From positions 1-64,000 of the IMG/VR virus record IMGVR_UViG_3300036852_000353: 64,000 bases of DNA; one strand, written 5' to 3'. This stretch comes from a virus. Below the pieces are notes generated by a model. The model saw only the letters and a program-made list of their open reading frames with translations, was not told the origin of the DNA and ran no database searches. A program made the translations under genes and the position numbers. Of this stretch, positions 1 to 7,210 are shown in pieces; within the stretch, counting starts at the first letter, position 1, and each line of letters begins with the position of its first letter.

Positions 1-92
1 GCTGCTTGTGCGCTGGGGGTGGTGGCGGTGAGGAGGGTGATGAGTCCTGCGCCGATGCCTGCGAATGCACGCCGGATACTGATCATGTGCAT
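1..92 (-). CDS. secreted protein, N-terminal fragment (cut by window edge)
   Basis: Only the first 30 codons are present; the gene runs off the left end. They form a textbook Sec signal peptide: two arginines near residues 7-8, a hydrophobic Gly/Ala/Leu core, and an Ala-Gln-Ala cleavage site near residue 29. The product is therefore probably exported by the infected cell. The start is preceded by the GACAAGGAAG leader element (97-106) also found before the vWA, TerD and Ro60 genes. An alternative ATG lies two codons downstream. What the mature protein does cannot be told from this window. Confidence 0.7.
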   Translation of the reverse strand, partial: MHMISIRRAFAGIGAGLITLLTATTPSAQA

Positions 93-199
93 GTCACTTC
101 CTTGTCTGTTGGTGCCCGCTCGTGGATGGCTGGCAAGGCCATGCGGACAGGGGGCACACCCAACCGTGTCGGCTGACTGTGCCCCCAACCCGCACAGGG

Positions 200-367
200 T
201 CAACGGCCGGTGGCGCAGATTCCGTGCGTGGGGCGCCCGCCGTGACGCTTCGGGACAGGGCCGCGGTAGAGCGTCCACGTGTCCCGTCCGGCGAGGTACG
301 GGTCAAGCCGTACCAGGGCGCAGCGAGCGACGCGGGCACGGGTACGGGCGTAGCGGACAGTGGGCAT
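200..367 (-). CDS. small arginine-rich hypothetical protein
   Basis: A 55-residue frame with a good ribosome site (GGAAGGGG, 6 bases before ATG). It is Arg-rich and contains two cysteines; I recognise no family. It is followed by a stem-loop (arms 150-158 and 178-186), as is the next gene upstream, so it fits a gene-hairpin-gene pattern. Its composition is not far from chance for this GC content, hence the low confidence. Confidence 0.4.
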   Translation of the reverse strand: MPTVRYARTRARVARCALVRLDPYLAGRDTWTLYRGPVPKRHGGRPTHGICATGR

Positions 368-418
368 GAATGCCCCTTCCAGTAGTAGGTGGTGACGGTG
401 AGGCCATGCGGACATCAG

Positions 419-444
419 GCGCACCCCCGCAGGGGAGGGTGCGC
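419..444 (-). terminator. stem-loop after the 461-778 gene
   Basis: Perfect 8 bp stem (419-426 with 437-444) just past the stop codon at 461 on the minus strand. There is no T-tract, so it may act as an RNA 3' stabiliser or weak terminator. GGCCATGCGGACA occurs beside both this hairpin (402-414) and the next one (138-150), so the hairpins look like copies of one intergenic element. Confidence 0.4.
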
Positions 445-460
445 GCCGGACCCGCAGGGG

Positions 461-778
461 TCAGTCACCGACGTTGCCGTCACAGTGGGGTGCATCACAG
501 CCCCAGTTGATACCGGGGCCGCACGTGCGCTCCGGCTTCGGCTCGGGCAGGTACGTGTCCGGTCGCAGTGCCGGGTACCTCTCCAGCCCGAAGCGCTCCC
601 AGACGGCGGGTGAGGGCATCGCGTCGTCCACGAGGGCGTGCCACAGGTCTGTGGCCACGCTGTACCCGGCATCGGTGAACGCGTTGGCCAAGGCGGATGC
701 ATCGTAGGCCCGTGCCGTGTTGAAGGTTTCGATGTTGTCGCCCGTGACAGGGTTGTCGACGAACACGTTGAAACTCAT
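461..778 (-). CDS. hypothetical protein
   Basis: A 105-residue acidic protein of unknown family. The ATG at 778 was chosen over an open upstream extension because the extension has the composition of an antisense shadow. The C-terminal 20 residues hold three Cys and one His (Cys-Gly-Pro, Gly-Cys-Asp, His-Cys-Asp), a possible metal site. It lies in the minus-strand accessory operon, between two other unrecognised small genes. Confidence 0.6.
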   Translation of the reverse strand: MSFNVFVDNPVTGDNIETFNTARAYDASALANAFTDAGYSVATDLWHALVDDAMPSPAVWERFGLERYPALRPDTYLPEPKPERTCGPGINWGCDAPHCDGNVGD

Positions 779-882
779 TGTCTGCTTGCCTTCCGCTTGG
801 GTTGTGAGCCGGTACCGGTACACACAGGCCAGGCCAGCGCGGGGCGGGCGGGGGCTGTGTGCGCCGGAGATCGGATCACCCC

Positions 883-1107
883 CTAGTGGGTGTGTGCGGG
901 CTGTGTGTAGCCCTCCGCGGCGATGCGGGTGTATGCGGCGTATGTCGTCTTGTCGGATGACCAGCCCTTGGCCACGGTGCGGCCGGACACGGTGACTTTC
1001 GCGGGTGACTCGGCTGTCGAGTAGCCGTTGCCCGGACGCTGCCAGTACTCGACACGCTGCCCCAGCGGTGATGTTGCATTGAGTGTGGTGCGCCATTCCC
1101 AGGCCAT
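883..1107 (-). CDS. hypothetical protein
   Basis: A 74-residue protein rich in Tyr, Trp, Ser and Thr, with no recognisable domain. The start at 1107 has a strong AAGGAG site and reads GATC-ATG. The same GATCATG start context occurs at 1964 and 3001, suggesting a shared translation-start style in this arm. Function unknown. Confidence 0.6.
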   Translation of the reverse strand: MAWEWRTTLNATSPLGQRVEYWQRPGNGYSTAESPAKVTVSGRTVAKGWSSDKTTYAAYTRIAAEGYTQPAHTH

Positions 1108-1199
1108 GATCGTGCTCCTTTCCGCCAGGCCGTCCGGCCTGCCGCAACCCACGCACGGCCCCCGCAGAGGCGCCCGTGGGCTGCGACTGCCAGACGGAC

Positions 1200-1964
1200 T
1201 CAGCTGCGAGGCTGGCGCATGAGCCGTTCTGTCTCGCGCGAGGCGCCGTCGGTGAAGGCGGGGCTGCCTGTGCCACCGGTGCCCTGACGGACGGGAACAC
1301 CCTTGGGTGCAGCTTTCCGGCGCTTGTCGGCGTAGTCCCGCATGCGCTTGAGCTTCGCCCAGTACTTGCGCTGTTGGCTGCGCGACAGCTGTTCGTACTG
1401 GTCTGCTGTCAGATAGCCGTACTTCCCGCCGACCATGGGCACTGTGGACGCTTCGCGGTCCATGTGTGCCCTGCCGGTCGGCCCGTACATCGTGCCGCCC
1501 ATCTTCGCCCACCCCGTGCGGGGGTCTTCGAAGGGCACAGGCTCGGGCTGAGGGTCACCTACCGTGCGGCGGGTGACGTCGCTTGCCAGGGGCTGTGTGG
1601 CGCGTCCACGGACCAGGGCTGGTCCGGGGGAGGACGCTGCACGGTTTCCGCCTTCCTCGCGTCCCTCGGGGGCGCGGGGGGCCTCGGGCATGGGCAGCGC
1701 GCCCGCAGCGACCTTCCGCGCCTGGACGGCGCGGCGTACGGTCGCATCACGGGGGTCACCCTTGGGTGACCCCGTGGCCACCACGGGAAGCGTGGGGTCA
1801 ACCTCAACGGCGACAGGGTGCGCACCGATGTGGCCAGCTTTGGACAGCTTCACGCCCGGGGTGAGGCACTCGGGGCACGTGCCCGTGTGCTCCTGCTCGT
1901 TCACGCTGCCCTCTACGGGCGCGCGGCGGTGCTTCGCTTTGACCGAACACGTTGTCGTATTCAT
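1200..1964 (-). CDS. hypothetical protein with N-terminal zinc-finger-like motif
   Basis: About 254 residues. Near residues 29-43 there is a Cys-x2-Cys followed by two His (CPEC...GHIGAH), which looks like a single zinc knuckle. The middle is Pro/Arg/Ala-rich and low complexity, and the C-terminus is basic and Tyr-rich. ATG at 1970 is an alternative start; I prefer 1964 because GATC-ATG starts recur here. A perfect 11 bp hairpin (1994-2019) lies just upstream in the leader. A nucleic-acid-binding role is possible but inferred. Confidence 0.55.
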   Translation of the reverse strand: MNTTTCSVKAKHRRAPVEGSVNEQEHTGTCPECLTPGVKLSKAGHIGAHPVAVEVDPTLPVVATGSPKGDPRDATVRRAVQARKVAAGALPMPEAPRAPEGREEGGNRAASSPGPALVRGRATQPLASDVTRRTVGDPQPEPVPFEDPRTGWAKMGGTMYGPTGRAHMDREASTVPMVGGKYGYLTADQYEQLSRSQQRKYWAKLKRMRDYADKRRKAAPKGVPVRQGTGGTGSPAFTDGASRETERLMRQPRS

Positions 1965-2665
1965 GATCATCTCGCTTTCCGTCTCGGATTTCCGGGCGGG
2001 GGCATGAGTGCCCCCGCCCACCACTACAGGCCTCCCGCGACGCGTTCAGCCTCTTACCCCGGGGATTGCTTGTCAGGCGCACCCAGGGGCGTACAGCACT
2101 TCCCTCCCCGGCACACAGGGGCCGGGGGCAGGGCACGCACCGCGGGCAAGTCACCTTGACCCCGGACATGGGTGTCGGGGGGAGCCTGGCAGGCTCAGGG
2201 CGAACGTGATCGTCCGCACGGGCAGGATCTTGCGGTGCGCGTCGCGAGGAGGGCGTACTCGCCCATGGCCGCGGGACATGGGTGTCCCGTGGCTCGCGAA
2301 AGCATGTCGTCACACTGTGCAGTTCTCAAGGAACGGATCAAGCAACGCAGGGCACCTGCCCCGATGGCCCCGGGCGTCGTCGCCCGGTGACTGCGCATGA
2401 AACTGATCTTGAGGTCCAAGATCGCCAAGGACACGGGGGTGCACGCACGGTCGTTGGCTGCCGCGTCTAACCGGAGGGAATACTCCGGGCCAGAACACCA
2501 ACGGGTGTGCGAGCCACCCGAGCCCCAGGGGTCGCCTGGTCACTCAGAGTGAGAAAGCCGGTGCACGCAAGGTCACCTCCTGACTACGAAGCGTGAACCG
2601 GCAGGATGATCAAAGGCCGGTGACGGGGGCCAGGGGGAGGGCGAGGAGACCCTCCCCCCGGGAGC
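1965..2665. other. 700 bp without a convincing gene
   Basis: No frame here has a good ribosome site and plausible composition; long frames such as 1804-2313 run into neighbouring genes. It does hold a perfect 11 bp hairpin at 1994-2019, an inverted repeat CTTG-N5-CAAG at 2408-2420 (one of four copies in the window), several smaller stem-loops, and a 9 bp GC-rich hairpin at 2633-2658 just past the 2666 stop codon. It is probably a regulatory leader for the genes to its left. Confidence 0.5.
2633..2658 (-). terminator. GC-rich hairpin after the 2666-3001 gene
   Basis: Nine base-pair stem (2633-2641 with 2650-2658) starting 8 bases past the stop codon of the minus-strand gene at 2666. No T-run follows, so terminator activity is inferred from position only. 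Confidence 0.4.
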
Positions 2666-3001
2666 TCACAGACCCTGGGGCATCTGCGCGACCCTGGTCC
2701 GGTCGTAGATCCGAATGACCTGGACCGCCCGACCGAACGACTCCTCACCCTGACCACCCAGGGTGATCACCGCATCCGCCACCTGCGGGTGACGCGAGGC
2801 CAGCCGGGCCAGCACCGTGGCCAGGTCGGCGCCGTCGCCCATGATCCGGCGGAGGCGCGAGGTGAAGATCATCAGGCGGTCGTCCTCACCCGGGGCCACG
2901 GGCAGCACAGCCACGACCGGGAAGTCCGTGATCTTGTGCACACGGGTCTCCTCGCCCTGGGGCTGCGCAAAGGGCGTGACGAGGTAAGCCTTGGCGTTCA
3001 T
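2666..3001 (-). CDS. hypothetical protein
   Basis: A 111-residue soluble protein of unknown family. Starts at 3001 (GATC-ATG, GAGAGG site) or 3007. It is the first gene of the leftmost minus operon and has an unusually elaborate upstream region: a TATACT -10-like box (complement of 3065-3070), four 11-bp repeats and two 21-bp repeats. That suggests it is tightly controlled, perhaps an early or regulatory gene. No catalytic motif is visible. Confidence 0.65.
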   Translation of the reverse strand: MNAKAYLVTPFAQPQGEETRVHKITDFPVVAVLPVAPGEDDRLMIFTSRLRRIMGDGADLATVLARLASRHPQVADAVITLGGQGEESFGRAVQVIRIYDRTRVAQMPQGL

Positions 3002-3355
3002 GATCATCCTCTCGGTCGGTACCGCCTGCCCGGGGAGGCCTTCCGCCTGCCCTTCGATGTCTCTAGTATAGCCCCCTGGGGGTCACGAGAACAGCACGGA
3101 CAGGTCACGGATAGGTCACGAATGTGATGTCACTCAGCGTCAACCGGCGGTTACTCAGCGTCAACCGGCGCTCACGTGAGCACATGGGGGATTTGAGGGC
3201 AATTCGGACATTTACCTCGAATTCCGACAAATTTCCCGCAGTGGTGCCGTGAGAAATATATACCCCGAAACCACCTATGGCGATCCCGACATAAGGTACA
3301 TATCGACCAGCGTATTCCCGCGCCACCCTTGGCACACCCGTGGGACAGTAGCCCC
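3002..3355. promoter_or_regulatory. divergent regulatory region with two families of helically phased repeats
   Basis: It lies between the minus gene at 3001 and the plus gene at 3356. GGTCACG-type units start at 3081, 3092 (degenerate), 3103 and 3114, exactly 11 bp apart. They are followed by two copies of an 18 bp repeat (3132-3149 and 3153-3170) offset by 21 bp; read on the minus strand each contains TTGACG. A TATACT-like -10 (3065-3070) faces the minus gene. The spacing of one and two helical turns suggests cooperative protein binding on one DNA face. The sequence right of 3240 is AT-rich and could hold the plus promoter. Confidence 0.6.
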
Positions 3356-3499
3356 ATGGAATCCAACCAGAGCACCGAACACGTCACCGTCCTGCCTGCC
3401 GACCTCTACGACGAGCTGGCCACCGACGCCCCGGCCGAACCCAGCGAGGCCCTCCGGGAGGCCGCAGCACGCGCCAGGGAGGTCGTTGTACAGCGGTAG
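3356..3499 (+). CDS. small hypothetical protein, possible ribbon-helix-helix or antitoxin-like
   Basis: A 47-residue protein. It opens with an alternating strand-like stretch (HVTVLPADLYDEL) followed by an Ala/Glu/Arg-rich helix, a layout reminiscent of small ribbon-helix-helix regulators, though too short to assign firmly. It has almost no leader and no ribosome site, and stands alone on the plus strand beside the repeat-rich regulatory region. It may be a regulator acting on the repeats at 3081-3170; this is inference. Confidence 0.5.
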   Translation: MESNQSTEHVTVLPADLYDELATDAPAEPSEALREAAARAREVVVQR

Positions 3500-3568
3500 A
3501 CTGCAGGCGCTCCTGGCAACGCGGGAGACGCACAGTGGGCCCTGGATTCAGAGATCCGGGGCCCACCG

Positions 3569-4234
3569 CTATGCTGCCGCGGCGTATCCGAGCCGCTCGA
3601 TCAGCACCGCCCCGACGAAGCGGGTGTACGCCGGGGGCACCGCCTGCCGGATCCCGTCCTGGTTGGCCCAGGGCATCTGCATGACCTCCCTGGCCTTCTC
3701 AAGGCCGGAGAAGTTGCCGACGAGGGAATGGAACTCCCCCTCGGCCGCGGGCCGTCCCATGCGCGCTGTGGGCGCCTTGTGGGGCGGGTGTGCGCCGGGG
3801 TGCAGGCGCAGGGGCCAGCTGGTCTCGAACAGCCGGTGGCGGTAGGTCGTGAGGCCGAACATCGCCCCGCACAGCAGCACCGGATCCACGAGCGGGGCGC
3901 CGACCACGTTCTCGATGACGTAGGGCCGCCCGCTGGCCCTCAGGGCGCTTCGCGTCGGCCCGATGAGGTCCGGGTGCCGGTAGGCGGCGGGAGCCCCGTG
4001 GCGGGCCACGGAGTAGGCGCGGCAGGGCGGTGAGGCGTGGACGGCGTCGTACTTATGGCCGTGGTCGTAGAGGTACTCCAGGGCGTCGCCGTGGATGAAG
4101 CGGACACCGTCGGGCCGGTGCTGCGGGTGGATGGGGCGGATGTCGACGCCGGTCACGTCGAACCCGGCGAGGTGATAGCCGTACCCGGCGCCGAACTGGC
4201 CACAGAACAAGTCCAGCAGTCGTGGCCGTTCCAT
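3569..4234 (-). CDS. C5-cytosine DNA methyltransferase
   Basis: 221 residues, short for the family. Visible motifs: the SAM-binding start (LDLFCGQFGAGYG, residues 6-18), the PPC catalytic loop (ASPPCRAYS) with the nucleophilic cysteine, and the ENV motif (VIENVVGAP). It transfers methyl groups to cytosine C5 in DNA, probably protecting phage DNA from host restriction. The start at 4234 has an AGGGGG site; the open upstream extension lacks one. The target-recognition part is minimal, as in many phage orphan methylases. No cognate endonuclease is adjacent. Confidence 0.85.
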   Translation of the reverse strand: MERPRLLDLFCGQFGAGYGYHLAGFDVTGVDIRPIHPQHRPDGVRFIHGDALEYLYDHGHKYDAVHASPPCRAYSVARHGAPAAYRHPDLIGPTRSALRASGRPYVIENVVGAPLVDPVLLCGAMFGLTTYRHRLFETSWPLRLHPGAHPPHKAPTARMGRPAAEGEFHSLVGNFSGLEKAREVMQMPWANQDGIRQAVPPAYTRFVGAVLIERLGYAAAA

Positions 4235-4368
4235 GAAACACCCCCTGCGCTCTTTGATCCGAGCGTAGAGGGCGCAAAATATCTTGTAATCTGAGGTGTT
4301 TTTGCGGGCTGGCGTCTCCGGATTGGTGGCCGGTTTTCCGGGATCCACGGCTGTGGGAATCTTGTCCC

Positions 4369-4677
4369 ATGGGCAAAGGGAATGAATCCATGGACCTGCA
4401 CGACTGGACGGCGGTGGCCACGCGGATCTGGGGGCCGGAGCCGACTCCGCTCCACGACGGCATCCTGTCGGTGCTGATTCCGCTGGCGGACATCGCCCGG
4501 CAGGCGCGTACCGGCCTGGAGGGCGGTCAGGTGGACCGGGAGGAGCTGGCCAAGGAGTATGGCAACCTCATCCTGACCACGCTGCGGTTCATCCGGGACG
4601 CCGGTCTGGATCCTGATTTCTGTGTCCGGTTGGCCGAGGATGCCCAGCGGCGTTATGCCTCCCGCCTGGGCGGGTGA
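4369..4677 (+). CDS. MazG-like protein
   Basis: 102 residues, mostly helical. The C-terminal half (EELAKEYGNLILTTLRF.. to the RRYA end) has the rhythm of a MazG-type nucleotide pyrophosphohydrolase helix bundle. The usual metal-binding acidic ladder is incomplete, because an Asn stands where Asp is expected, so activity is uncertain. MazG-like proteins of phages hydrolyse nucleotides or alarmones. The gene starts a short plus-strand cluster, divergent from the methyltransferase. Confidence 0.5.
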   Translation: MGKGNESMDLHDWTAVATRIWGPEPTPLHDGILSVLIPLADIARQARTGLEGGQVDREELAKEYGNLILTTLRFIRDAGLDPDFCVRLAEDAQRRYASRLGG

Positions 4678-4720
4678 CTTCTGTCGGGACAGGGAATCAA
4701 CGGTAGAGGCAGCAATATGG

Positions 4721-4736
4721 CTTGTAATCCAAGACG
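4721..4736. promoter_or_regulatory. inverted repeat CTTG-N5-CAAG-ACG, copy 2
   Basis: CTTGTAATCCAAGACG. The same dyad with a 5-base centre is at 2408-2420, 5308-5323 (CTGG variant) and 24359-24374. Copies 2 to 4 are followed by ACG. A dyad with conserved flank in several intergenic places is typical of a repressor or activator site, but no binding protein is known here. Confidence 0.45.
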
Positions 4737-4774
4737 TGACCCCGCGGGACTGGTTTCAGATCCACGGCCCTGGC

Positions 4775-4939
4775 ATGCTGCTGGCCATGAAGGAGTGGCA
4801 TGGCGAGGCAGCCTGGCAGAAGACCCCCTGCACACGGTGCGGGACGTTCCATCCGCGGCACTGTCCCGACTGCCCGAACGATCCGCCCTGCGCCGACCAT
4901 GTGTGCTCCTGGCCTGACGACGGGGATGTGGAAGGGTGA
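4775..4939 (+). CDS. small cysteine-rich (zinc-ribbon-like) protein
   Basis: 54 residues from the ATG at 4775 (ATG 4787 is possible). The centre is packed with Cys: CTRC, HCPDC, PPC and HVC, enough for one or two structural zinc sites. Acidic C-terminus. It is followed 4 bases later by the DUF2829 gene, so the two are co-translated. Partner-binding or nucleic-acid-binding roles are possible; no family recognised. Confidence 0.55.
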   Translation: MLLAMKEWHGEAAWQKTPCTRCGTFHPRHCPDCPNDPPCADHVCSWPDDGDVEG

Positions 4940-4943
4940 GGGC

Positions 4944-5267
4944 ATGGACATCGGAGAGGCCGTCGAGGCCATGAAGAACGGCGCGAGAGTGCGGCGCACG
5001 GGATGGGCCGGAGAGCGGAACTGGTGGACAGCCCTCGCCTTCCCGGGAGACGGCAGGACCGTCACCGACTGGCCGTTCTTCGTCAAGCACTGGACGGACG
5101 GGACCGTAGCCTGGGCGCCGACCCACGACGACCTGCTCGCCGAGGACTGGGAGCTGGTCGGCGTCAGCCGCACAGAGACCGGGCAGCTGGATGAGCCCGA
5201 CGAGGACCCCGCCGATGTGCAGGCCGCCTACGAGCGGGGCACCAAGGGATGGACGGGGATCCGGTGA
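4944..5267 (+). CDS. DUF2829 domain protein, Tad2-like (probable anti-Thoeris)
   Basis: 107 residues. Residues 1-75 match the DUF2829 layout: an N-terminal helix (DIGEAVEAMKNGARVRR-GW), a Trp-rich sheet, and the closing motif LLAEDWELV. Known: members of this family (Tad2) bind and sequester the cyclic ADP-ribose-type signal made by Thoeris defence. A second member of the family lies at 6696-6944. The C-terminal 30 residues are a variable acidic tail. Start chosen for the GAAGGG site. Anti-defence action in this phage is inferred from family membership. Confidence 0.75.
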   Translation: MDIGEAVEAMKNGARVRRTGWAGERNWWTALAFPGDGRTVTDWPFFVKHWTDGTVAWAPTHDDLLAEDWELVGVSRTETGQLDEPDEDPADVQAAYERGTKGWTGIR

Positions 5268-5307
5268 GCGAGGCATCCCTGCCACCCGGGGTGATTCACT
5301 GATCCCC

Positions 5308-5323
5308 CTGGGATTCCAAGACG
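5308..5323. promoter_or_regulatory. inverted repeat CTGG-N5-CAAG-ACG, copy 3
   Basis: Third copy of the dyad described at 4721; one arm has a single mismatch. It lies between the end of the Tad2-like gene and the convergent small gene at 5355. Confidence 0.4.
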
Positions 5324-5354
5324 TGGCTCGGAGAGTGTCTTTCGATCCGAAGGT

Positions 5355-5489
5355 TTACTTGCCGTGGTTGGGGCCGTTGCAGGGGGTCTCGGTCACGGCG
5401 ATGTTCTGGTTGTTCTCGTCCCGGGTGTAGATGACGATGACGGTTCCCCCGCAGGGGCACTGCTTCACGCTCTGGACGTGTGTGGCCAT
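5355..5489 (-). CDS. small hypothetical protein with CPC and CNGPNHG motifs
   Basis: 44 residues with a clear GGAGAA site 6 bases before the ATG. Two Cys near residues 11-13 and a Cys/His pair near the C-terminus (residues 37-42) could bind one metal ion. It is the last gene of the minus accessory operon. No family recognised. Confidence 0.6.
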   Translation of the reverse strand: MATHVQSVKQCPCGGTVIVIYTRDENNQNIAVTETPCNGPNHGK

Positions 5490-5562
5490 GTTTTTCTCCT
5501 GGTGGGTGAACGAGAGCGGCCCGCCCCTCGGGGAGGGCGGGCCGCATGCTACGGGCAGGGCG

Positions 5563-5769
5563 TCACATGCCGGGGTGGTCGAACTTCCCCTCCTTGGCGC
5601 CGGTGATGAACGCCGTCCACTCGTCGGCCGTGTAGTCGATCTGTGTGCCTGTGCGCTTGGAGTTGCGTGTCTGGACGGTGCCGTCGGCCAGGAACTGGAC
5701 GTCGAAGCAGCTGCTGCCGTCGTTGGCCGAGGCGTTGTACCAGGGCTTGAGGATCTGAGGCTGGGACAT
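5563..5769 (-). CDS. DUF397 domain protein
   Basis: 68 residues, the whole being one DUF397 domain: a WY..S motif, Cys in the first strand, DGTVQTRNSK, and the DEWTAFITGAKEGKFD helix that ends the family. DUF397 proteins are small streptomycete proteins usually encoded beside XRE-type (WhiJ-like) regulators, and act in developmental regulation or toxin-antitoxin-like pairs. Here it stands without an adjacent XRE gene; the nearest is at 11093. Strong GGAGG site fixes the start. Probably captured from a host. Confidence 0.8.
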   Translation of the reverse strand: MSQPQILKPWYNASANDGSSCFDVQFLADGTVQTRNSKRTGTQIDYTADEWTAFITGAKEGKFDHPGM

Positions 5770-5843
5770 GCGATACCTCCGTGATGGTGTTCGTGGTGGT
5801 GGTGGTGCGGGTTGAGTGTAGGTCAGACGGCTGACGGGTGTGG

Positions 5844-6083
5844 TCAGTTCACCGCCCCCCGGTATCTGGCCTGCTGCTCGGCCGAGTTCTTCGCCCAGCC
5901 CTTGTTGAGGATGCGTTCCAGCTGGGCCTGCATGACGGATGCGTCGTCCCCGGGGATCGTCACGTGGATGACGACGTCCCTGTGCCGCAGCCAGGTCCAC
6001 CGCCGTACATGGAGGGTGAGGACGACTGCGCCGTCCGGTGCCGGGGTGAGCTGCGTTCTGGTCCATCTGGCCGCACGTTCCAT
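5844..6083 (-). CDS. hypothetical protein
   Basis: 79 residues, basic, with a beta-rich centre (VVLTLHVRRWTW) and a helical C-terminus. The start at 6083 has a GGGGCGG site; an upstream in-frame ATG exists at 6173. It lies in a tightly packed minus operon. No family recognised. Confidence 0.6.
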   Translation of the reverse strand: MERAARWTRTQLTPAPDGAVVLTLHVRRWTWLRHRDVVIHVTIPGDDASVMQAQLERILNKGWAKNSAEQQARYRGAVN

Positions 6084-6133
6084 GCCCGCCCCTGGTGCTG
6101 GTCGCGATGATGGTTTCGCAGCGTAGCAGCGGA

Positions 6134-6520
6134 TCAGCCCTCTGTGATGGTGCTTGGCCGTTCCTGATCCCACTGGTCGAGTTCGAACAGGACCCGGCCC
6201 GCACAGGCGCGGAAGCCGCGCTGCCAGTCGGTGTGGTCCTCGGTGTCGGCGATGTACACGGCCTGCCGGACGCGTTCGGTGATCTCCTGGGCGCCGGAGA
6301 ACGCCTCCAGCACTGCATCAGCGTGGGCGTACCAGGCCGCCCGTGCGTGGTCCCACTCGGTGCCCTCGGCGAGGAATGCCTTCGATCCGGCGTGCCCGGC
6401 GAGTGCCTGGGCGGTGCGGTTGCGGAGTAGAGCACGCTGCTGTTCGCATGCGTCTTCTTCGTCGATCGTCTGGTGTGGCAGCTCGCAGATGTCCGGCTGC
6501 CTGCCGGGGGTGTCCGTCAT
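6134..6520 (-). CDS. hypothetical protein
   Basis: 128 residues, acidic, largely helical, with Trp and Cys scattered through it. AGGAGGCGCC-ATG is a strong start, and the ATGA overlap with the next gene shows translational coupling. No recognisable motif. Confidence 0.65.
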   Translation of the reverse strand: MTDTPGRQPDICELPHQTIDEEDACEQQRALLRNRTAQALAGHAGSKAFLAEGTEWDHARAAWYAHADAVLEAFSGAQEITERVRQAVYIADTEDHTDWQRGFRACAGRVLFELDQWDQERPSTITEG

Positions 6521-6699
6521 GGCGCCTCCTTGTGTGTGCTCTCCCGGACGATCCGGTCGGCGAGTGCTTCCAGACGCAGTGCGAGGTCTCCCTCGTAGCG
6601 ACCGGGCCATCTGGTCTGGATCATCGCCGCGGCGGAGCGCAGCATGTCACGGTGGGTCAGGTCGCGGACCGTCAGACTGACGGGTCGTCGGTCGTTCAT
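6517..6699 (-). CDS. small hypothetical protein
   Basis: 60 residues, helical and charged, coupled by 4-base overlaps to both neighbours. No family recognised. The downstream partner is unknown and the upstream one is a Tad2-like protein. Confidence 0.65.
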   Translation of the reverse strand: MNDRRPVSLTVRDLTHRDMLRSAAAMIQTRWPGRYEGDLALRLEALADRIVRESTHKEAP

Positions 6700-6944
6700 G
6701 CCAGTTCCCAGTCCTCGGCGAGCTGGTGGAAGGCGTTGGGGAACAGGGGGATGCGGGTGCCGTCGTGGAGGGTGGCCACGAACATGGGGGCGTATCCCTC
6801 GGGCTGGTCCAGGCGGACGCTGACCAGCACCTGCGGGCCTGGTTCAATCTGGGTCCACAGGTGCCGCCGGACGGCGTGCCCGTTCTTCATGGCTCTGATG
6901 GCCCACCCGAAGTCCCGCTGGTGGACGGGGATCTGGTCGTTCAT
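6696..6944 (-). CDS. second DUF2829 domain protein (Tad2-like)
   Basis: 82 residues. It shows the same order as the protein at 4944: a DFGWAIRAMKNGHAVRR helix followed by Trp, a central sheet, a PMFVATLHDG strand, and the closing LAEDWEL motif. The two share only the family skeleton, so they are diverged paralogues or separate acquisitions. Tad2 family members sponge Thoeris signals; having two may widen the ligand range, which is inference. It is coupled by ATGA overlaps in the minus operon. Confidence 0.75.
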   Translation of the reverse strand: MNDQIPVHQRDFGWAIRAMKNGHAVRRHLWTQIEPGPQVLVSVRLDQPEGYAPMFVATLHDGTRIPLFPNAFHQLAEDWELA

Positions 6945-7210
6945 GGCGTCACCACGATCCTGGCCAGAGGCACGCCCTTGCCGAGCTGGCGGTGGAGCTG
7001 CCGCAGCCGTGCGACGGCGCGTACGTCCTGTCTCTTCAGGGCGCGCCGGGCAGGCAGGGGCAGCTCGCCCCAGCAGTCGAAGCACAGGTACTTGCCGGGA
7101 CCCGCCTCACCGTCATAGCACGCCGGGCACCGCCGTGGGGGCGGGGGTGGTGGAGGCGGTGGCACAGGAGTGCGCTCTGGTTCGAGACCTGGCTTCGGGT
7201 GATGGTTCAC
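6941..7210 (-). CDS. zinc-ribbon protein with polyproline tract
   Basis: 89 residues from a GTG overlapping the Nudix stop codon. A run of about nine prolines (residues 17-25) is followed by CPAC and CFDC, a four-Cys zinc ribbon, then a basic helical tail (ARRALKRQDVRAVARLRQL). A small nucleic-acid-binding adapter is likely; no named family. Confidence 0.6.
   Translation of the reverse strand: MNHHPKPGLEPERTPVPPPPPPPPPRRCPACYDGEAGPGKYLCFDCWGELPLPARRALKRQDVRAVARLRQLHRQLGKGVPLARIVVTP

Noticed and set aside
1804-2313. Cys-containing minus frame in the 1965-2665 gap
   Set aside because: Runs into the 1200-1964 gene in a different frame and has no ribosome site.
3105-3335. 76-residue minus frame over the repeats
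   Set aside because: Its sequence is made by the repeats themselves; the region looks regulatory.
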